Below are positions 10,077-20,017 of a DNA stretch of 64,000 nt, piece by piece. A program made the position numbers and the translations under genes. Below the pieces are notes generated by a model. It had not been told where the DNA came from. It did no database searches and saw only the letters and a list, made by a program, of their open reading frames with translations. Position 1 is the first letter of the stretch. Each line of letters begins with the position of its first letter. Location: contig JBGPHT010000008.1 in NCBI GenBank assembly GCA_041484525.1, positions 27,600-91,599 of the forward strand. Reading direction: 5' to 3'. The stretch comes from JBGPHT01 sp041484525 (GTDB taxonomy: Bacteria; Acidobacteriota; Terriglobia; Bryobacterales; Bryobacteraceae).

Positions 10077-10486
10077 GCCTTGCTCCGCAGCTCGCGGCGC
10101 TTCCGCCGGATCTTACGCTCGAGTTCATCCAGCAGCGCCTCGTCGTAACTCCCCACCGCGTCCACCAGGCAGGAGAGGAGCATTTCACCGGAAGGCTCGG
10201 ACCCGTTCAGGAAGCCGGCGACGAACTCCCCCGCCCGCTTCTGCTCCCACTTCGGCCGCGAAAGAATGGGCAAATAAAAAAAGGCGCGCTCGGATTTGCG
10301 GCGGTCGAGCAGACCTTTCTTGAACAAGCGGTCGAGGGTGGTCATCACGGTGGTGTACGCCAGCGGCCGGTCGAGACGCTGCATCACATCGTGCACGTTC
10401 GATTCGCCGTGCGCCCAGAGGATCTCCATGACCGTGATCTCGAGGGGTCCGAGCGGCTCGGCAGCGTGTTGTTTCCGGAAGGCCAT
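10073..10486 (-). CDS. BlaI/MecI family transcriptional repressor
   Basis: The protein (137 aa from the ATG at 10486; an in-frame ATG at 10513 adds nine residues) carries the winged-helix signature LGPLEITVMEILWAHGESNV followed by YTTVMTTLDRLFKKGLLDR, which is the BlaI recognition region. The C-terminal helices supply the dimer interface. BlaI repressors bind palindromic operators and are inactivated by proteolysis by their M56 partner, which is encoded immediately downstream with a 4-base overlap. The start at 10486 is preferred because family members begin about a dozen residues before the LGPLE helix. Confidence 0.9.
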   Translation of the reverse strand: MAFRKQHAAEPLGPLEITVMEILWAHGESNVHDVMQRLDRPLAYTTVMTTLDRLFKKGLLDRRKSERAFFYLPILSRPKWEQKRAGEFVAGFLNGSEPSGEMLLSCLVDAVGSYDEALLDELERKIRRKRRELRSKA

Positions 10487-10538
10487 CGGGGAAGCCAGTC
10501 CTTTAGAGTACATCAGGACGGCGGGTCAGTCTCGGGCA

Positions 10539-10608
10539 ACAGATGGACACAGATACACACCGATAAGAAATTCGTTTGTCTTATCGGTGTGTATCTGTGT
10601 CCATCTGT
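10539..10608. repeat. Perfect 29-bp inverted repeat with 12-base loop (dispersed palindrome)
   Basis: Positions 10539-10567 are the exact reverse complement of 10580-10608; the loop is 10568-10579. The arm contains GATGGACACAGATACACACC. It sits between the blaI-like gene and the end of the cytochrome c gene. A weaker member of the same type lies at 29489-29556. No U-tract follows, so it is better read as a dispersed REP-like palindrome than as a classical terminator, although it could still shape mRNA ends. Confidence 0.85.
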
Positions 10609-10611
10609 GGC

Positions 10612-11031
10612 CTAGTTAGATTTTTTGGGCCTTTCGCTGATCAGCTTGATTTGCCGCAGGACCTCGCTATCTTTTTCCAACTCGGTCTTCCCCGCCGGAA
10701 ATCCGTTCGCCTTCAGCATGAACGCCAGAATGTCCGCGTTGATCTGACGGCTCAGACTTCCGGGATCGTCCTGCGGCATGGATTGCCGCATGCGGTCGTA
10801 CAACACACCCACCGACAGCCCGTTCCACGTCCCGAGAAATGCGGCGCCCGCGAGTGGCGGCGCCTGCTCGCCGCCCGTCAACTCCACGCCGTGACAAGAC
10901 GCGCACTCTTCGCCATAGGACGCCTGCCCGCGCTTGGCCTGCTCGTCGGTGAAGACGCCGTCCCACACCGTGCGCGGGGCCTGCGCGGCCAGGACCGCTA
11001 CACCTAGGACCACCACCCAGACCTTCATCAT
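10612..11031 (-). CDS. Small secreted c-type cytochrome (quinoprotein partner)
   Basis: This 139-aa protein has a short signal peptide (MMKVWVVVLGVAVLAAQA), one haem-binding motif C43-A-S-C46-H47 and a likely axial Met85 in RMRQSMPQDD. The length and pattern fit a monohaem class-I cytochrome c of the periplasm. The gene starts inside the last 4 bases of the PQQ dehydrogenase gene upstream on the same strand, so the two are translationally coupled. The likely role is to take electrons from the quinoprotein and pass them to the respiratory chain. This pairing is common in acidobacteria. Confidence 0.9.
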   Translation of the reverse strand: MMKVWVVVLGVAVLAAQAPRTVWDGVFTDEQAKRGQASYGEECASCHGVELTGGEQAPPLAGAAFLGTWNGLSVGVLYDRMRQSMPQDDPGSLSRQINADILAFMLKANGFPAGKTELEKDSEVLRQIKLISERPKKSN

Positions 11032-13100
11032 TCCTCGCTCGACAAACTGTACGCGATGTATTCGCCCGAGTACGGTCCGCCGCTGACGGCCACCACGACA
11101 TACTGCTTGCCATTCACCATGTAAGTCATCGGCGAACCGCTTTGCGGCGCCGGCATCTGGACGGCGCCGACTTCCTTGCCTGTGGTTTTGTCATACGCCC
11201 GCAGCATGGCGCCGCGCGTGCCCGAGGCGGTGGTCGTGATCTGCCCGTCGCCCGCGATGACGAGACTTCGAGTGACCAGCGTGCCGATGTTGTAACCCGA
11301 CTGGCCGGTGCGCGGAATCTGCAGACCCTTGAGCGCCGCATGGTTGCGGATGGCGTCCGGCGTCTCGCCGTGCGGCACTTGCCACACGATGTCGCCCTTA
11401 TCCAGGTTGATGGCCGAGATGGTCGAGTACGGCGGCTTCATGAGCGGCAGTCCCTGCACCGTCAGCCCGCCTCCGCCGCCACCGCCAGCAAGGGCCGCGC
11501 CGCGCCCTCCGCCTCCTCCCCGTCCACCAGCGGCGGGCCGCGCCACCGGCGCATCCGGACCAGCGCCTTCGCCGGGCCCGGTGCGGATGCGGACTTCCTG
11601 GCCCGCGGCGCCGGCAATGTAATCCATGTCGGACACTTCTTTCGGAGCCTTCACCAATCCGATCGGCGTCACACACGCATTGCACGCGTAGACGAACACC
11701 GTGTGAGTCTCGGGATCGTAGGATCCGCCCGGCCAGTTGGTGCCGCCGCTCGCCGTCCCCAGCGTGAGCGTCGCCAGCGGGCCGCCTGTCTTGCTTTCCA
11801 CAGGCGGCGTGTAAACCGGACCGATCTGATATTTCGAAATCACGGTTCGCGCCTCGTCGCGCAGCGTCGGAGTAAAGTCGATCAGATCTTCGATGAACAC
11901 GCCGTTGCGGCTATAGGCGGGCGGCTTATTGGGGATGGGTTGCGTGGCCGCATACCATTCGCCCGGCACCGAGCCCTTCGCCACCGGCTTCTCCTCGATG
12001 GGCCACACCGGCTTCCCCGTCACGCGATCGAACACATAAAGGAAACCCTGCTTGGTCGGCTGCGCCACTGCCTTGACGACGCGGCCGTCCACATTAATGT
12101 CGGCCAGGATCGGCGCCGACGAAATGTCCATGTCCCAGAGCGGGTGATGCACCAGTTGAAAGTGCCACTTGCGCTGGCCGGTTTTCAGATCGACGCACAC
12201 CAGGCTCTCGCCGTAAAGATTATTGCCCTGCCGATGGCCGCCGTAGTAATCGCCCGTCGGCGATTCCACCGGCAGATAGACCAGTCCGAGTTGTTCGTCC
12301 ACGCTGATCTGCGTCCAGACGCCCGTGTTGCCGGTGTATTCGGCGGAGCCGTTGAGCCACGTGTCGTAGCCGGGCTCGCCCTTCATGGGGATGGTGTGGA
12401 AAATCCAGAGGCGCTTGCCGGTGCGCGCGTCGAAGCCGCGCACGTACCCTTTGTTGTTGCGCATGCTCTTGGGCGTCATGCCTTCCTTGAACGACGCGCC
12501 GATGATGACGGTGTCCTTGGCAACCACCGGCGCCGACTGCATGCCGATCTCGCCGGTAGTCAAGTCGGGGAAAATGGTCTGGTCGTCCTCGAGCTTGAGG
12601 TCGACGGCGCCGCCCTTGCCGAACGACGGAATGGCCGCGCCGGTCTTGGCATCGAGCGCGATCAGCCGGTAGCCGGGCGTAACGTAGAGGATGCGTTCCT
12701 CCTTGCCATTGGTCCAATACGCGACGCCGCGGCCGGAGAGCTGGCGGGGAGCCGCTGCGCCGCGCGGGCCTTCGTGTTCGGCGTGCACCCACAGCATTTC
12801 GCCGGTAGCAGCATCGAGCGCCACCACCGCGCGACGATTGCCGCCGGTGGCGTACAGGACGCCGTGGACCATCAGGGGCGTGCCTTCTAATTTGTATTCG
12901 GGCCGCGTGCCGAGGTTGTCCGTCTTGAACCGCCAGGCCACTTCGAGCTTGTTGAAGTTGGATGCGTTGATCTGGTCGAGCGGGCGATAGCGCGTGCCGT
13001 GCAGGTCAGCCGCATAGCTGGGCCACTCGGTGTCCTTAGCGGTTTGGGCGAACGCGGCGGCGGCAAGTCCGGCGAACACGACGACTCGGGCGTGAGGCAT
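11028..13100 (-). CDS. PQQ-dependent alcohol/sugar dehydrogenase (quinoprotein)
   Basis: This 690-aa secreted protein begins MPHARVVVFAGLAAAAFAQT (signal peptide) followed by EWPSYAADLHGTRYRPLDQI, the opening blade of eight-bladed quinoprotein propellers. Repeated blade motifs appear, such as VVALDAATGEMLWVHAEHE and GFDARTGKRLWIFHTIP. An unusual Gly-rich insert lies near residues 525-550, between two late blades. The enzyme should oxidise an alcohol or sugar in the periplasm with bound PQQ and hand electrons to the cytochrome c encoded 4 bases into its stop. No PQQ synthesis gene is in the window, and the substrate cannot be assigned from sequence. Confidence 0.92.
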   Translation of the reverse strand: MPHARVVVFAGLAAAAFAQTAKDTEWPSYAADLHGTRYRPLDQINASNFNKLEVAWRFKTDNLGTRPEYKLEGTPLMVHGVLYATGGNRRAVVALDAATGEMLWVHAEHEGPRGAAAPRQLSGRGVAYWTNGKEERILYVTPGYRLIALDAKTGAAIPSFGKGGAVDLKLEDDQTIFPDLTTGEIGMQSAPVVAKDTVIIGASFKEGMTPKSMRNNKGYVRGFDARTGKRLWIFHTIPMKGEPGYDTWLNGSAEYTGNTGVWTQISVDEQLGLVYLPVESPTGDYYGGHRQGNNLYGESLVCVDLKTGQRKWHFQLVHHPLWDMDISSAPILADINVDGRVVKAVAQPTKQGFLYVFDRVTGKPVWPIEEKPVAKGSVPGEWYAATQPIPNKPPAYSRNGVFIEDLIDFTPTLRDEARTVISKYQIGPVYTPPVESKTGGPLATLTLGTASGGTNWPGGSYDPETHTVFVYACNACVTPIGLVKAPKEVSDMDYIAGAAGQEVRIRTGPGEGAGPDAPVARPAAGGRGGGGGRGAALAGGGGGGGLTVQGLPLMKPPYSTISAINLDKGDIVWQVPHGETPDAIRNHAALKGLQIPRTGQSGYNIGTLVTRSLVIAGDGQITTTASGTRGAMLRAYDKTTGKEVGAVQMPAPQSGSPMTYMVNGKQYVVVAVSGGPYSGEYIAYSLSSEE

Positions 13101-13168
13101 TTCCCCTCCTGACGTGCCCTATATCATACACTGGGCCCGCACAGGCAGGGCCTGCGGAGCACTCGTGC

Positions 13169-13876
13169 CTATGACGGAGTTTTAGTCAACGCGATTTCTT
13201 CGAGCACGCGGGCGGCCTCGGCGGCAGGGTCGGCGGCGCGTGTGATCTGGCGGCCCATCACCAGGTAGTTGGCGCCGTCGCGGATGGCTTCAAACGGCGT
13301 GGCCACACGCTTCTGGTCGCCTTTGTCGCTGCCGGCCGAGCGGATGCCCGGAGTGACCAGGATTGCGCCCGGGCCTACGATCCGGCGCACCGCAGCTACT
13401 TCGAGAGGCGAGGCGACGATGCCATCCACGCCGCACTCGATAGCGTTGCGCGCGCGCTGCGCGACCAGGTCCGCGATGTCGCCGTGGAAGCCAAGCTCGG
13501 CGGCGTCTTCGGGTCCGAAGCTCGTGAGGACCGTGACTGCGAGGATTTTGAGACCACCCACTCCCTCACGGTCGCGGCTCTGTTTGGCGGCGCGCATGAC
13601 GGAGCCGACGGCGTGCACCGTAAGAAACCGGACGCCCGTTCGGGCCACCTGGGCCACGGCGCGCTGCACCGTTTCCGGGATGTCGTAAAACTTCAGGTCG
13701 AGGAATACGTCCTTTCCTTCCCCCAAAAGTTCGCGCACCATTTCCATGCCGGCGGCGGCGTAGAGTTCCATTCCTACTTTGTAAAAATCGACGCGGGGTC
13801 CCAGGCGGCGCACCAGCGCGCGCGCCTCGGCGGCGGATTCCACGTCGAGTGCCACGATGATCGGGTTGGGCGTCAT
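13169..13876 (-). CDS. pyrF: Orotidine 5'-phosphate decarboxylase
   Basis: From the ATG at 13876 the protein is 235 aa, the usual size. It shows the phosphate-barrel residues D11 (IVALDV), K33 (FYKVG) and the catalytic set D60-x-K62-x-x-D65 in FLDLKFYDIP. The phosphate loop is VTPGIRSAG. It catalyses the last step of UMP synthesis. A longer frame back to 14062 lies inside selD and is not used; the ATG at 13876 overlaps the selD stop as ATGA, which supports this start and coupled translation with selD. The pairing with selD is not metabolic and probably reflects convenience of the operon. Confidence 0.96.
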   Translation of the reverse strand: MTPNPIIVALDVESAAEARALVRRLGPRVDFYKVGMELYAAAGMEMVRELLGEGKDVFLDLKFYDIPETVQRAVAQVARTGVRFLTVHAVGSVMRAAKQSRDREGVGGLKILAVTVLTSFGPEDAAELGFHGDIADLVAQRARNAIECGVDGIVASPLEVAAVRRIVGPGAILVTPGIRSAGSDKGDQKRVATPFEAIRDGANYLVMGRQITRAADPAAEAARVLEEIALTKTPS

Positions 13877-14907
13877 ATCAGATGGATGGCTTTCTCCTGC
13901 CGCTCGATCGCGCGGCCGATGCGATAGGCGCCGTCGAGCGACCGCTCCAGTGCGGCGGCGTCGGCTTCGGGCAGTGCGATCAGGAGGCCGCCCGAGGTTT
14001 GCGGATCGTACAACAGATCTTCGATTTCCCGCGGAATTTCGCGCCGCGTTTCCACGATGCACGAAGCGAACTCGCGGTTGTTCTTGAGGCCGCCGGACAA
14101 CGCACCCAGGCGCGCGTACTCGACTGCTCCGGGCAGGAACCGCACGCTGTCCACAGCGATCTCGAGGGTAACTCCGCTCCCGAGCGCCATCTCCCGCGAA
14201 TGGCCCATCAGGCCGAACCCGCTGACATCGGTGCAGCCATGTACGTCGAACCGCAGCATCGCCTCGCAGGCCGCGCGGTTCAGCACGAGCATGGATTGGA
14301 TCATGCCTTCTACGTCCGCGTCTTTAGCCAGGTTGCGCTTCAGCGCGGTCGCAATCACGCCGGTGCCGATCCGCTTGGTGAACACCAGCGCGTCTCCGGC
14401 ACGCGCGCCGGCGTTGGCCTTGACGCGCGCGGGATGGATGGTGCCGGTGACGGCGTATCCGAACTTGATCTCCTCATCATTCACGCTGTGGCCGCCCAGG
14501 ATGGAACAGGACGCCTCGCGCATCTTCTCGGCGCCGCCCTTCAAAATCTGTTCCAGATCGGCGATGTCGTGCTTGGCCGGCCACGCCAGGATGGACAGCG
14601 ACGAGATCGGACGCCCTCCCATGGCATATACGTCGCTCAGCGCGTTGGCAGCCGCGACGGCGCCGAAGGTGTACGGATCGTCCACGACGGGCGTGAAGAA
14701 ATCCACGGTCTGGACCAGGGCAAGCTCCGGTGTCAGCTTGTACACGCCGGCATCGTCCGAAGTGTCAAACCCGATCAGGACGTTTTCGTCAGACCAGCGA
14801 GGCACTGTGGGCAATACCCGGTCCAACAACTTCGGACTTAGCTTGGACGCGCAACCTCCGGCCTTGACGTGTGCCGTAAGCTTCTTGAGTTGGGTTGTAT
14901 CTTCCAT
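13873..14907 (-). CDS. selD: Selenide, water dikinase (selenophosphate synthetase)
   Basis: This 344-aa protein carries the N-terminal catalytic pair as C19 and K22 in AGGCASKLSP; many relatives use selenocysteine at the first site, but here it is Cys. The AIRS-type ATP-binding motifs follow (GFDTSDDAGVYKL; QTVDFFTPVVDDPY; VTDVSGFGLMGH-like segment CTDVSGFGLMGHSREMA). It makes selenophosphate from selenide and ATP, the selenium donor for tRNA-Sec and for selenouridine. The window also encodes tRNA-Sec at 32798-32892, so UGA decoding is the likely purpose. selA and selB are not in the window. pyrF follows with a 4-base overlap. Confidence 0.96.
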   Translation of the reverse strand: MEDTTQLKKLTAHVKAGGCASKLSPKLLDRVLPTVPRWSDENVLIGFDTSDDAGVYKLTPELALVQTVDFFTPVVDDPYTFGAVAAANALSDVYAMGGRPISSLSILAWPAKHDIADLEQILKGGAEKMREASCSILGGHSVNDEEIKFGYAVTGTIHPARVKANAGARAGDALVFTKRIGTGVIATALKRNLAKDADVEGMIQSMLVLNRAACEAMLRFDVHGCTDVSGFGLMGHSREMALGSGVTLEIAVDSVRFLPGAVEYARLGALSGGLKNNREFASCIVETRREIPREIEDLLYDPQTSGGLLIALPEADAAALERSLDGAYRIGRAIERQEKAIHLI

Positions 14908-14934
14908 GGATCGCTCTTCTCTATAATAACGATC

Positions 14935-16326
14935 ATGCGACGCACGTCTGTGTTTCTGGCCGTTCTGCTGCTGCTCGGTGCGGCATTCACGCTCTGCTCA
15001 CGCGACCCCGAGACCGATCCGCGCCTGAAGAAGGCGGTGCGCTCCGCGGAGCGTAATGGCTGGATTCCGGTGCATCTGGAGGGCACGCCATCCGAGATCG
15101 GCTTCCAGCACGGATACCTGCTCGCGCCGGAGATCAAAGACACGTTCCACGACATCTCGAGCGAGCTGATTCACGACGAGAAGCGGGATTGGGAGTTCTT
15201 CCGCAAGACCGCGCGCGAAGTTTTCTGGCCGAAAGTGGAGCAGGAGTATCGCGACGAATTGAACGGCATCGTGGAAGGCCTGAAGGCGCACGGCGTGTCG
15301 CTCGATATCTGGGACTTGGTGGCGCTCAACTCGTGGCTCGAGGTGTCCTACTACGACAAGACGCTCGATACGGGGCCGGTGAAATCGGGCGCGGGCGACC
15401 ACTGCAGCGCCTTCGTCGCGACGGGCAGCTATACGAAGGACGGCCGCATCGTGATCGGCCACAACAACTGGACCAGCTTTTCGTCGGGCGAGCGATGGAA
15501 CATCATCTTCGATATCGTGCCGGCGAAAGGCTACCGCATCGTGATGGACGGCATGCCCGGCCTGATCCACTCGGGCGACGATTTCGGCCTGAACTCGGCA
15601 GGCATCATCATCACCGAAACCACCATCAGCGACTTCAAAGGCTTCGATGTGAATCAGATTCCGGAATTCGTGCGCGCCCGCAAGGCGATGCAGTATTCGC
15701 AGTCGATCGACGACTTCGCGCGCATCATGAAGGAAGGCAACAACGGCGGCTACGCCAACAACTGGCTGGTGGCGGACCGCAAGACCAACGAGGTAGCGGA
15801 CCTCGAACTGGGGCTGAAGAACGTCACTCTGGAACGCACGAAGGACGGATATTTCATCGGGTCGAATTTCCCCAAGAACCCGAAACTGGCGCGCGAGGAG
15901 ACCACGTTCAACGCCGACGACCGGAGCAATAGCCAGAACGCGCGGCGGCAGCGCTGGACCGACTTGATGGAAGAGTACAAGGGCAAGATCGACGTGGCCG
16001 CGGGCGAGAAATTCCTGGGCGACCACTTCGATACTTATGAGAAGAAGACGGCGGCGAGCGAGCGGACGCTGTGCGGGCACGTCGAAGTTTCGCCGCGCGG
16101 CATGGGGACGTGGCAGGCGCCGTATGCGCCCGCGGGCGCCGTCCAGAACAAGATTACCGATGGCGTGGGAGCGGAGAAGCTGACCATGTTCGCCGCGCTG
16201 GGGCACGCCTGCGGCACTGGCTTCAAGGCCGCCGACCACCTTTCGAAGCACTCGGAATACGGCTGGATGAGAGACCTTCTGCGCGACATGCCGGCGCGCG
16301 GCTGGACGAAGCTCTCTGCGAGGTAG
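14935..16326 (+). CDS. C45-type Ntn hydrolase/acyltransferase, exported
   Basis: The 463-aa protein begins at 14935 with a signal sequence MRRTSVFLAVLLLLGAAFTL and a possible lipobox Cys (AAFTLC). A long N-terminal part precedes GAGDHC157SAFVATG, where Cys157 is the expected autocatalytic N-terminal nucleophile, followed by VIGHNNWTSF, the second block of the family. This layout fits the C45/phospholipase-B-like group of self-processing amide hydrolases. The substrate is unknown; relatives act on acylated amines. It starts 27 bases from selD on the opposite strand, so the two promoters must overlap the coding starts. The HtrA gene follows 4 bases after the stop, suggesting an envelope-maintenance operon. 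Confidence 0.82.
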   Translation: MRRTSVFLAVLLLLGAAFTLCSRDPETDPRLKKAVRSAERNGWIPVHLEGTPSEIGFQHGYLLAPEIKDTFHDISSELIHDEKRDWEFFRKTAREVFWPKVEQEYRDELNGIVEGLKAHGVSLDIWDLVALNSWLEVSYYDKTLDTGPVKSGAGDHCSAFVATGSYTKDGRIVIGHNNWTSFSSGERWNIIFDIVPAKGYRIVMDGMPGLIHSGDDFGLNSAGIIITETTISDFKGFDVNQIPEFVRARKAMQYSQSIDDFARIMKEGNNGGYANNWLVADRKTNEVADLELGLKNVTLERTKDGYFIGSNFPKNPKLAREETTFNADDRSNSQNARRQRWTDLMEEYKGKIDVAAGEKFLGDHFDTYEKKTAASERTLCGHVEVSPRGMGTWQAPYAPAGAVQNKITDGVGAEKLTMFAALGHACGTGFKAADHLSKHSEYGWMRDLLRDMPARGWTKLSAR

Positions 16327-16330
16327 CCTT

Positions 16331-17746
<1,416 letters not shown>

Positions 17747-18179
17747 GAGAGCCGCGGTAGTGTCAGAAATCTGCCGCCCGCCTTGCCATCACACGTGTGT
17801 GCTCTTCTAATGCGATCATCGTGGCGTTCAAACGAAATTGCCTTGGCGTCGGATTTGAATCGTCCGCGCGCCGCTTCCTATCACTCGAACTCAGCAGGCA
17901 TCAACGTTCCTGCTTGCCAGACGCAATTCGACTCTACAGCCGATTCATGATGTCTTTCCGATACCAGTCCGGCACCTTCCGTCTTCCAAGGTTGGCATTA
18001 ACTCTCTCTCAGGGATTGGCTTGAAGGCCGGCGGCAATCGTCGCTTATCGAGCAGCACGGCGACACGTACGCGGCGAACAGGCGAGTGGTGTCCAATCGT
18101 GAGAGACTGCCCAATCGATTACCCAGCCTGGGATTGCTAAGGAGCTATTCTACCTACTACGCTGCTAGACTTCTCCTTG
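17747..18179. other. Intergenic region without recognised gene
   Basis: This 433-base stretch separates the HtrA gene from the accessory patch. Only short open frames occur (for example 17797-18024), with no ribosome site, no recognisable domain and low-complexity composition. It marks the left border of the accessory patch. No tRNA or obvious direct repeat was seen. Confidence 0.6.
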
Positions 18180-18950
18180 ATGAAGCCGTCCGAGCGTCCG
18201 CTGCCACTCAAGAACGCCCCGCTTCAATACGCCCCTGAGAATGAACTTGGCGTAGTGTTCCTGTTCTCGCGAATCGCCAAACGCCTGCAATTCCGGATCG
18301 AAAAGATCCGCGCGGCTTATCCCGATTGCATCGCGTACCGTTATGCGGGTGAGCGCGAGAAGCGAGTCCGAATCGAGTTCGAGTACCGTTCCAGCAGCTT
18401 CAGGGCGCACGGCCACGACGCGAAAGAATGCGATTGCATCGTCTGCTGGCATCACGACTGGCCGGGCGTTCCCGATCACCTCGAAGTCATCGAATTAAAG
18501 CAGTACTTCGGGACGCCGTTCAAGGTTTGGATACAGGTAGCGATTAAGGATCAGCAGCATTGGCTTGATGAGCGAGACCGAATGACCTGGGCACTATCGA
18601 ACCGGGTCACGCAAGGGGACCTTCTCCTGATGTATCGCGGCTATCCGGTTTGCAGTGTTACCGATGTCTTTCGGTTTTCCGGCCGCATGCTGGAGCACGG
18701 TGCGGCGTCATGGCGGGAAGGGGACGCCTACTTTGGACGCATTGAGCGCGTCTGCAAGTTGGATGCTCCGATCTTTCTTGACGATCTCCGACGGCACAAG
18801 GTTCTCCGAACTGCATCCTTCGTGCGGAAGAATATGCAGGGACGCGGACTGCTTGTTTCAGAATACTGGGCATACCTTCATTCCATGATTCACGAGCGGA
18901 ATCCGAAAGCTCGCAAACTTCTAGCTCGCTATGCCCCGGAGATCGTTTGA
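18180..18950 (+). CDS. Predicted PD-(D/E)XK nuclease fused to an EVE/PUA-like domain
   Basis: The protein is 256 aa from the ATG at 18180 (a TTG at 18177 would add one residue). The N-terminal half (residues 40-110) reads as a restriction-endonuclease fold: RIEFEYRSSSF with E66/E68, then D85 in ECDCIVCW, then E105-x-K107 in EVIELKQYF, giving a D...ExK core. The C-terminal half (about 130-215) resembles EVE domains that read modified bases: TWALSNRV, GDLLLMYRGYP, SVTDVFRF, a Trp in SWREG and DAPIFLDDLRRHKVL. The combination suggests a modification-sensing nuclease, possibly a type IV restriction enzyme; this is inference. It stands beside a toxin-antitoxin pair in an accessory patch. Confidence 0.6.
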   Translation: MKPSERPLPLKNAPLQYAPENELGVVFLFSRIAKRLQFRIEKIRAAYPDCIAYRYAGEREKRVRIEFEYRSSSFRAHGHDAKECDCIVCWHHDWPGVPDHLEVIELKQYFGTPFKVWIQVAIKDQQHWLDERDRMTWALSNRVTQGDLLLMYRGYPVCSVTDVFRFSGRMLEHGAASWREGDAYFGRIERVCKLDAPIFLDDLRRHKVLRTASFVRKNMQGRGLLVSEYWAYLHSMIHERNPKARKLLARYAPEIV

Positions 18951-19266
18951 AGTTATTCGGCCTTGCGCTGTCTTCCACTCACCCGCGTTTTTCGCGCCGC
19001 AGCCATGCGGCGGAAATGGTCTGAGCCGAGCTTCCGCGCCGGGTTGGTGCCACCCTTGTGCCACATGACGGCAGCCGGGGTCATCTTCGCCCGCTTCAGA
19101 GATCAGGTTCTTCAAGGCTTAAAGCCAATTGCGGTCAGATGCCATACTTCAACGGGTACGGTGCGCGGCATCGGGAAGCAATCACTTGCTGGTTTTTCTT
19201 CAACGCAGATTTCAGACACTACCGAACCCGCGGAAACAAGAGACGGCACGGAGTGGAATAGAAGAT
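18951..19266. other. Intergenic region without recognised gene
   Basis: This 316-base stretch between the nuclease and the antitoxin gene has no open frame with a recognisable product. It probably contains the promoter of the antitoxin-toxin pair, but no clear hexamers were found. Confidence 0.5.
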
Positions 19267-19524
19267 ATGGCGCTGGCCACACACCCAATCACGGCATCTG
19301 AGCGCGCCCGGCGCACACGCGTCTACGAAGAAGCTCTTGCTTCCATACGCCTTGAAGGGTTTGAGCTCGACGAGCAGGTGAAAGCGCTGTACCAGCGATA
19401 CATCGCAGGAGAGTTGACGTTAGCTGAAGTAGGGAGCGCGATCGATGAGCTCGATGACAGAGAATTCGGACCCGTATCTCTATCCCGGCACAAACGTTCT
19501 CAAAAACCTGCGCGGTCTCACTGA
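19267..19524 (+). CDS. VbhA-like antitoxin of a Fic toxin
   Basis: This 85-aa protein begins at the ATG 19267. Residues 26-31 read S-I-R-L-E-G, an exact match to the inhibitory pattern [S/T]xxxE[G/N] of class I Fic antitoxins, where the Glu blocks ATP binding by the Fic enzyme. The flanking helices (TASERARRTRVYEEALA; QVKALYQRYIAGELTLAE) match the three-helix VbhA fold. Its 3' end overlaps the fic gene by 80 bases in another frame, as expected for a coupled toxin-antitoxin pair. Since the toxin is truncated, the antitoxin may now be an orphan. Confidence 0.8.
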   Translation: MALATHPITASERARRTRVYEEALASIRLEGFELDEQVKALYQRYIAGELTLAEVGSAIDELDDREFGPVSLSRHKRSQKPARSH

Positions 19525-19981
19525 CCCGAAGCTACTCGAACGCTTCGAAGCACGCCGAACGCAGCGACGCATTGCTGAGTTAATCGATACTCTCGTTCCG
19601 GGGAGATTCGATGTCGGGCACCTCGAGGCGATTCACCGGTGCATTTTCCAAGATGTGTACGAATGGGCGGGACAGTTTCGGACGGTGAACATGTCCAAGG
19701 GCGGCCATCTCTTCGGAGTCGCTGCCTTCCTCGAACCAGCGGTGCAAGAGACCCTTTACAAACTCGCGACCGAGAACTACCTCGTTGACCTGGATGCTGC
19801 GATGTTTGCCGACCGCGCCGCGTATTCTCTCGGCGAACTGAACGCCGCTCATCCATTTCGTGACGGCAATGGCAGGACGCAACGCCAGCCGCAAGGGCGC
19901 AGTTTCGCAATCAGCCCGCACCAACCGCTCCCTTACGGTCATGGTACATTACCGGCACTCCCGACCGGAAAACCAAGATAG
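19445..19981 (+). pseudogene. Fic (VbhT-type) AMP-transferase toxin, truncated
   Basis: The frame starts inside the antitoxin gene and gives YLYPGTNVLKNLRGLTDPK and EWAGQFRTVNMSKGG, typical of Fic domains, then the catalytic loop H136-PFRDGNGRTQR147. The catalytic His, the Asp for Mg and the phosphate-binding Gly-Asn-Gly-Arg are all kept. Immediately after TQR the sequence stops looking like Fic: the next 31 residues are unrelated and rich in Pro and Gln. Full Fic domains continue with at least one more helix, so the toxin has lost its C-terminus by recombination. Fic enzymes modify target proteins with AMP; this copy is probably unstable or inactive. Confidence 0.8.
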
Positions 19982-20017
19982 GCGGGGCAGTCTTCTCGCG
20001 AGAGCCTGCCCCACCTA
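19979..20017 (-). terminator. GC-rich hairpin at the 3' end of ribA
   Basis: The arms 19979-19990 and 20006-20017 pair almost perfectly (TAGGCGGGGCAG with CTGCCCCACCTA), with a 15-base loop. The hairpin includes the ribA stop codon and lies between ribA and the truncated Fic gene. There is no U-tract on either side, so it may work as an mRNA end or be a dispersed palindrome. Confidence 0.5.

Noticed and set aside
11142..12890. Long plus-strand frame opposite the quinoprotein
   Set aside because: Antisense shadow; no domain, while the minus strand has propeller motifs.
17797..18024. 75-codon plus-strand frame
   Set aside because: No ribosome site, no homology by eye and unlike codon pattern.
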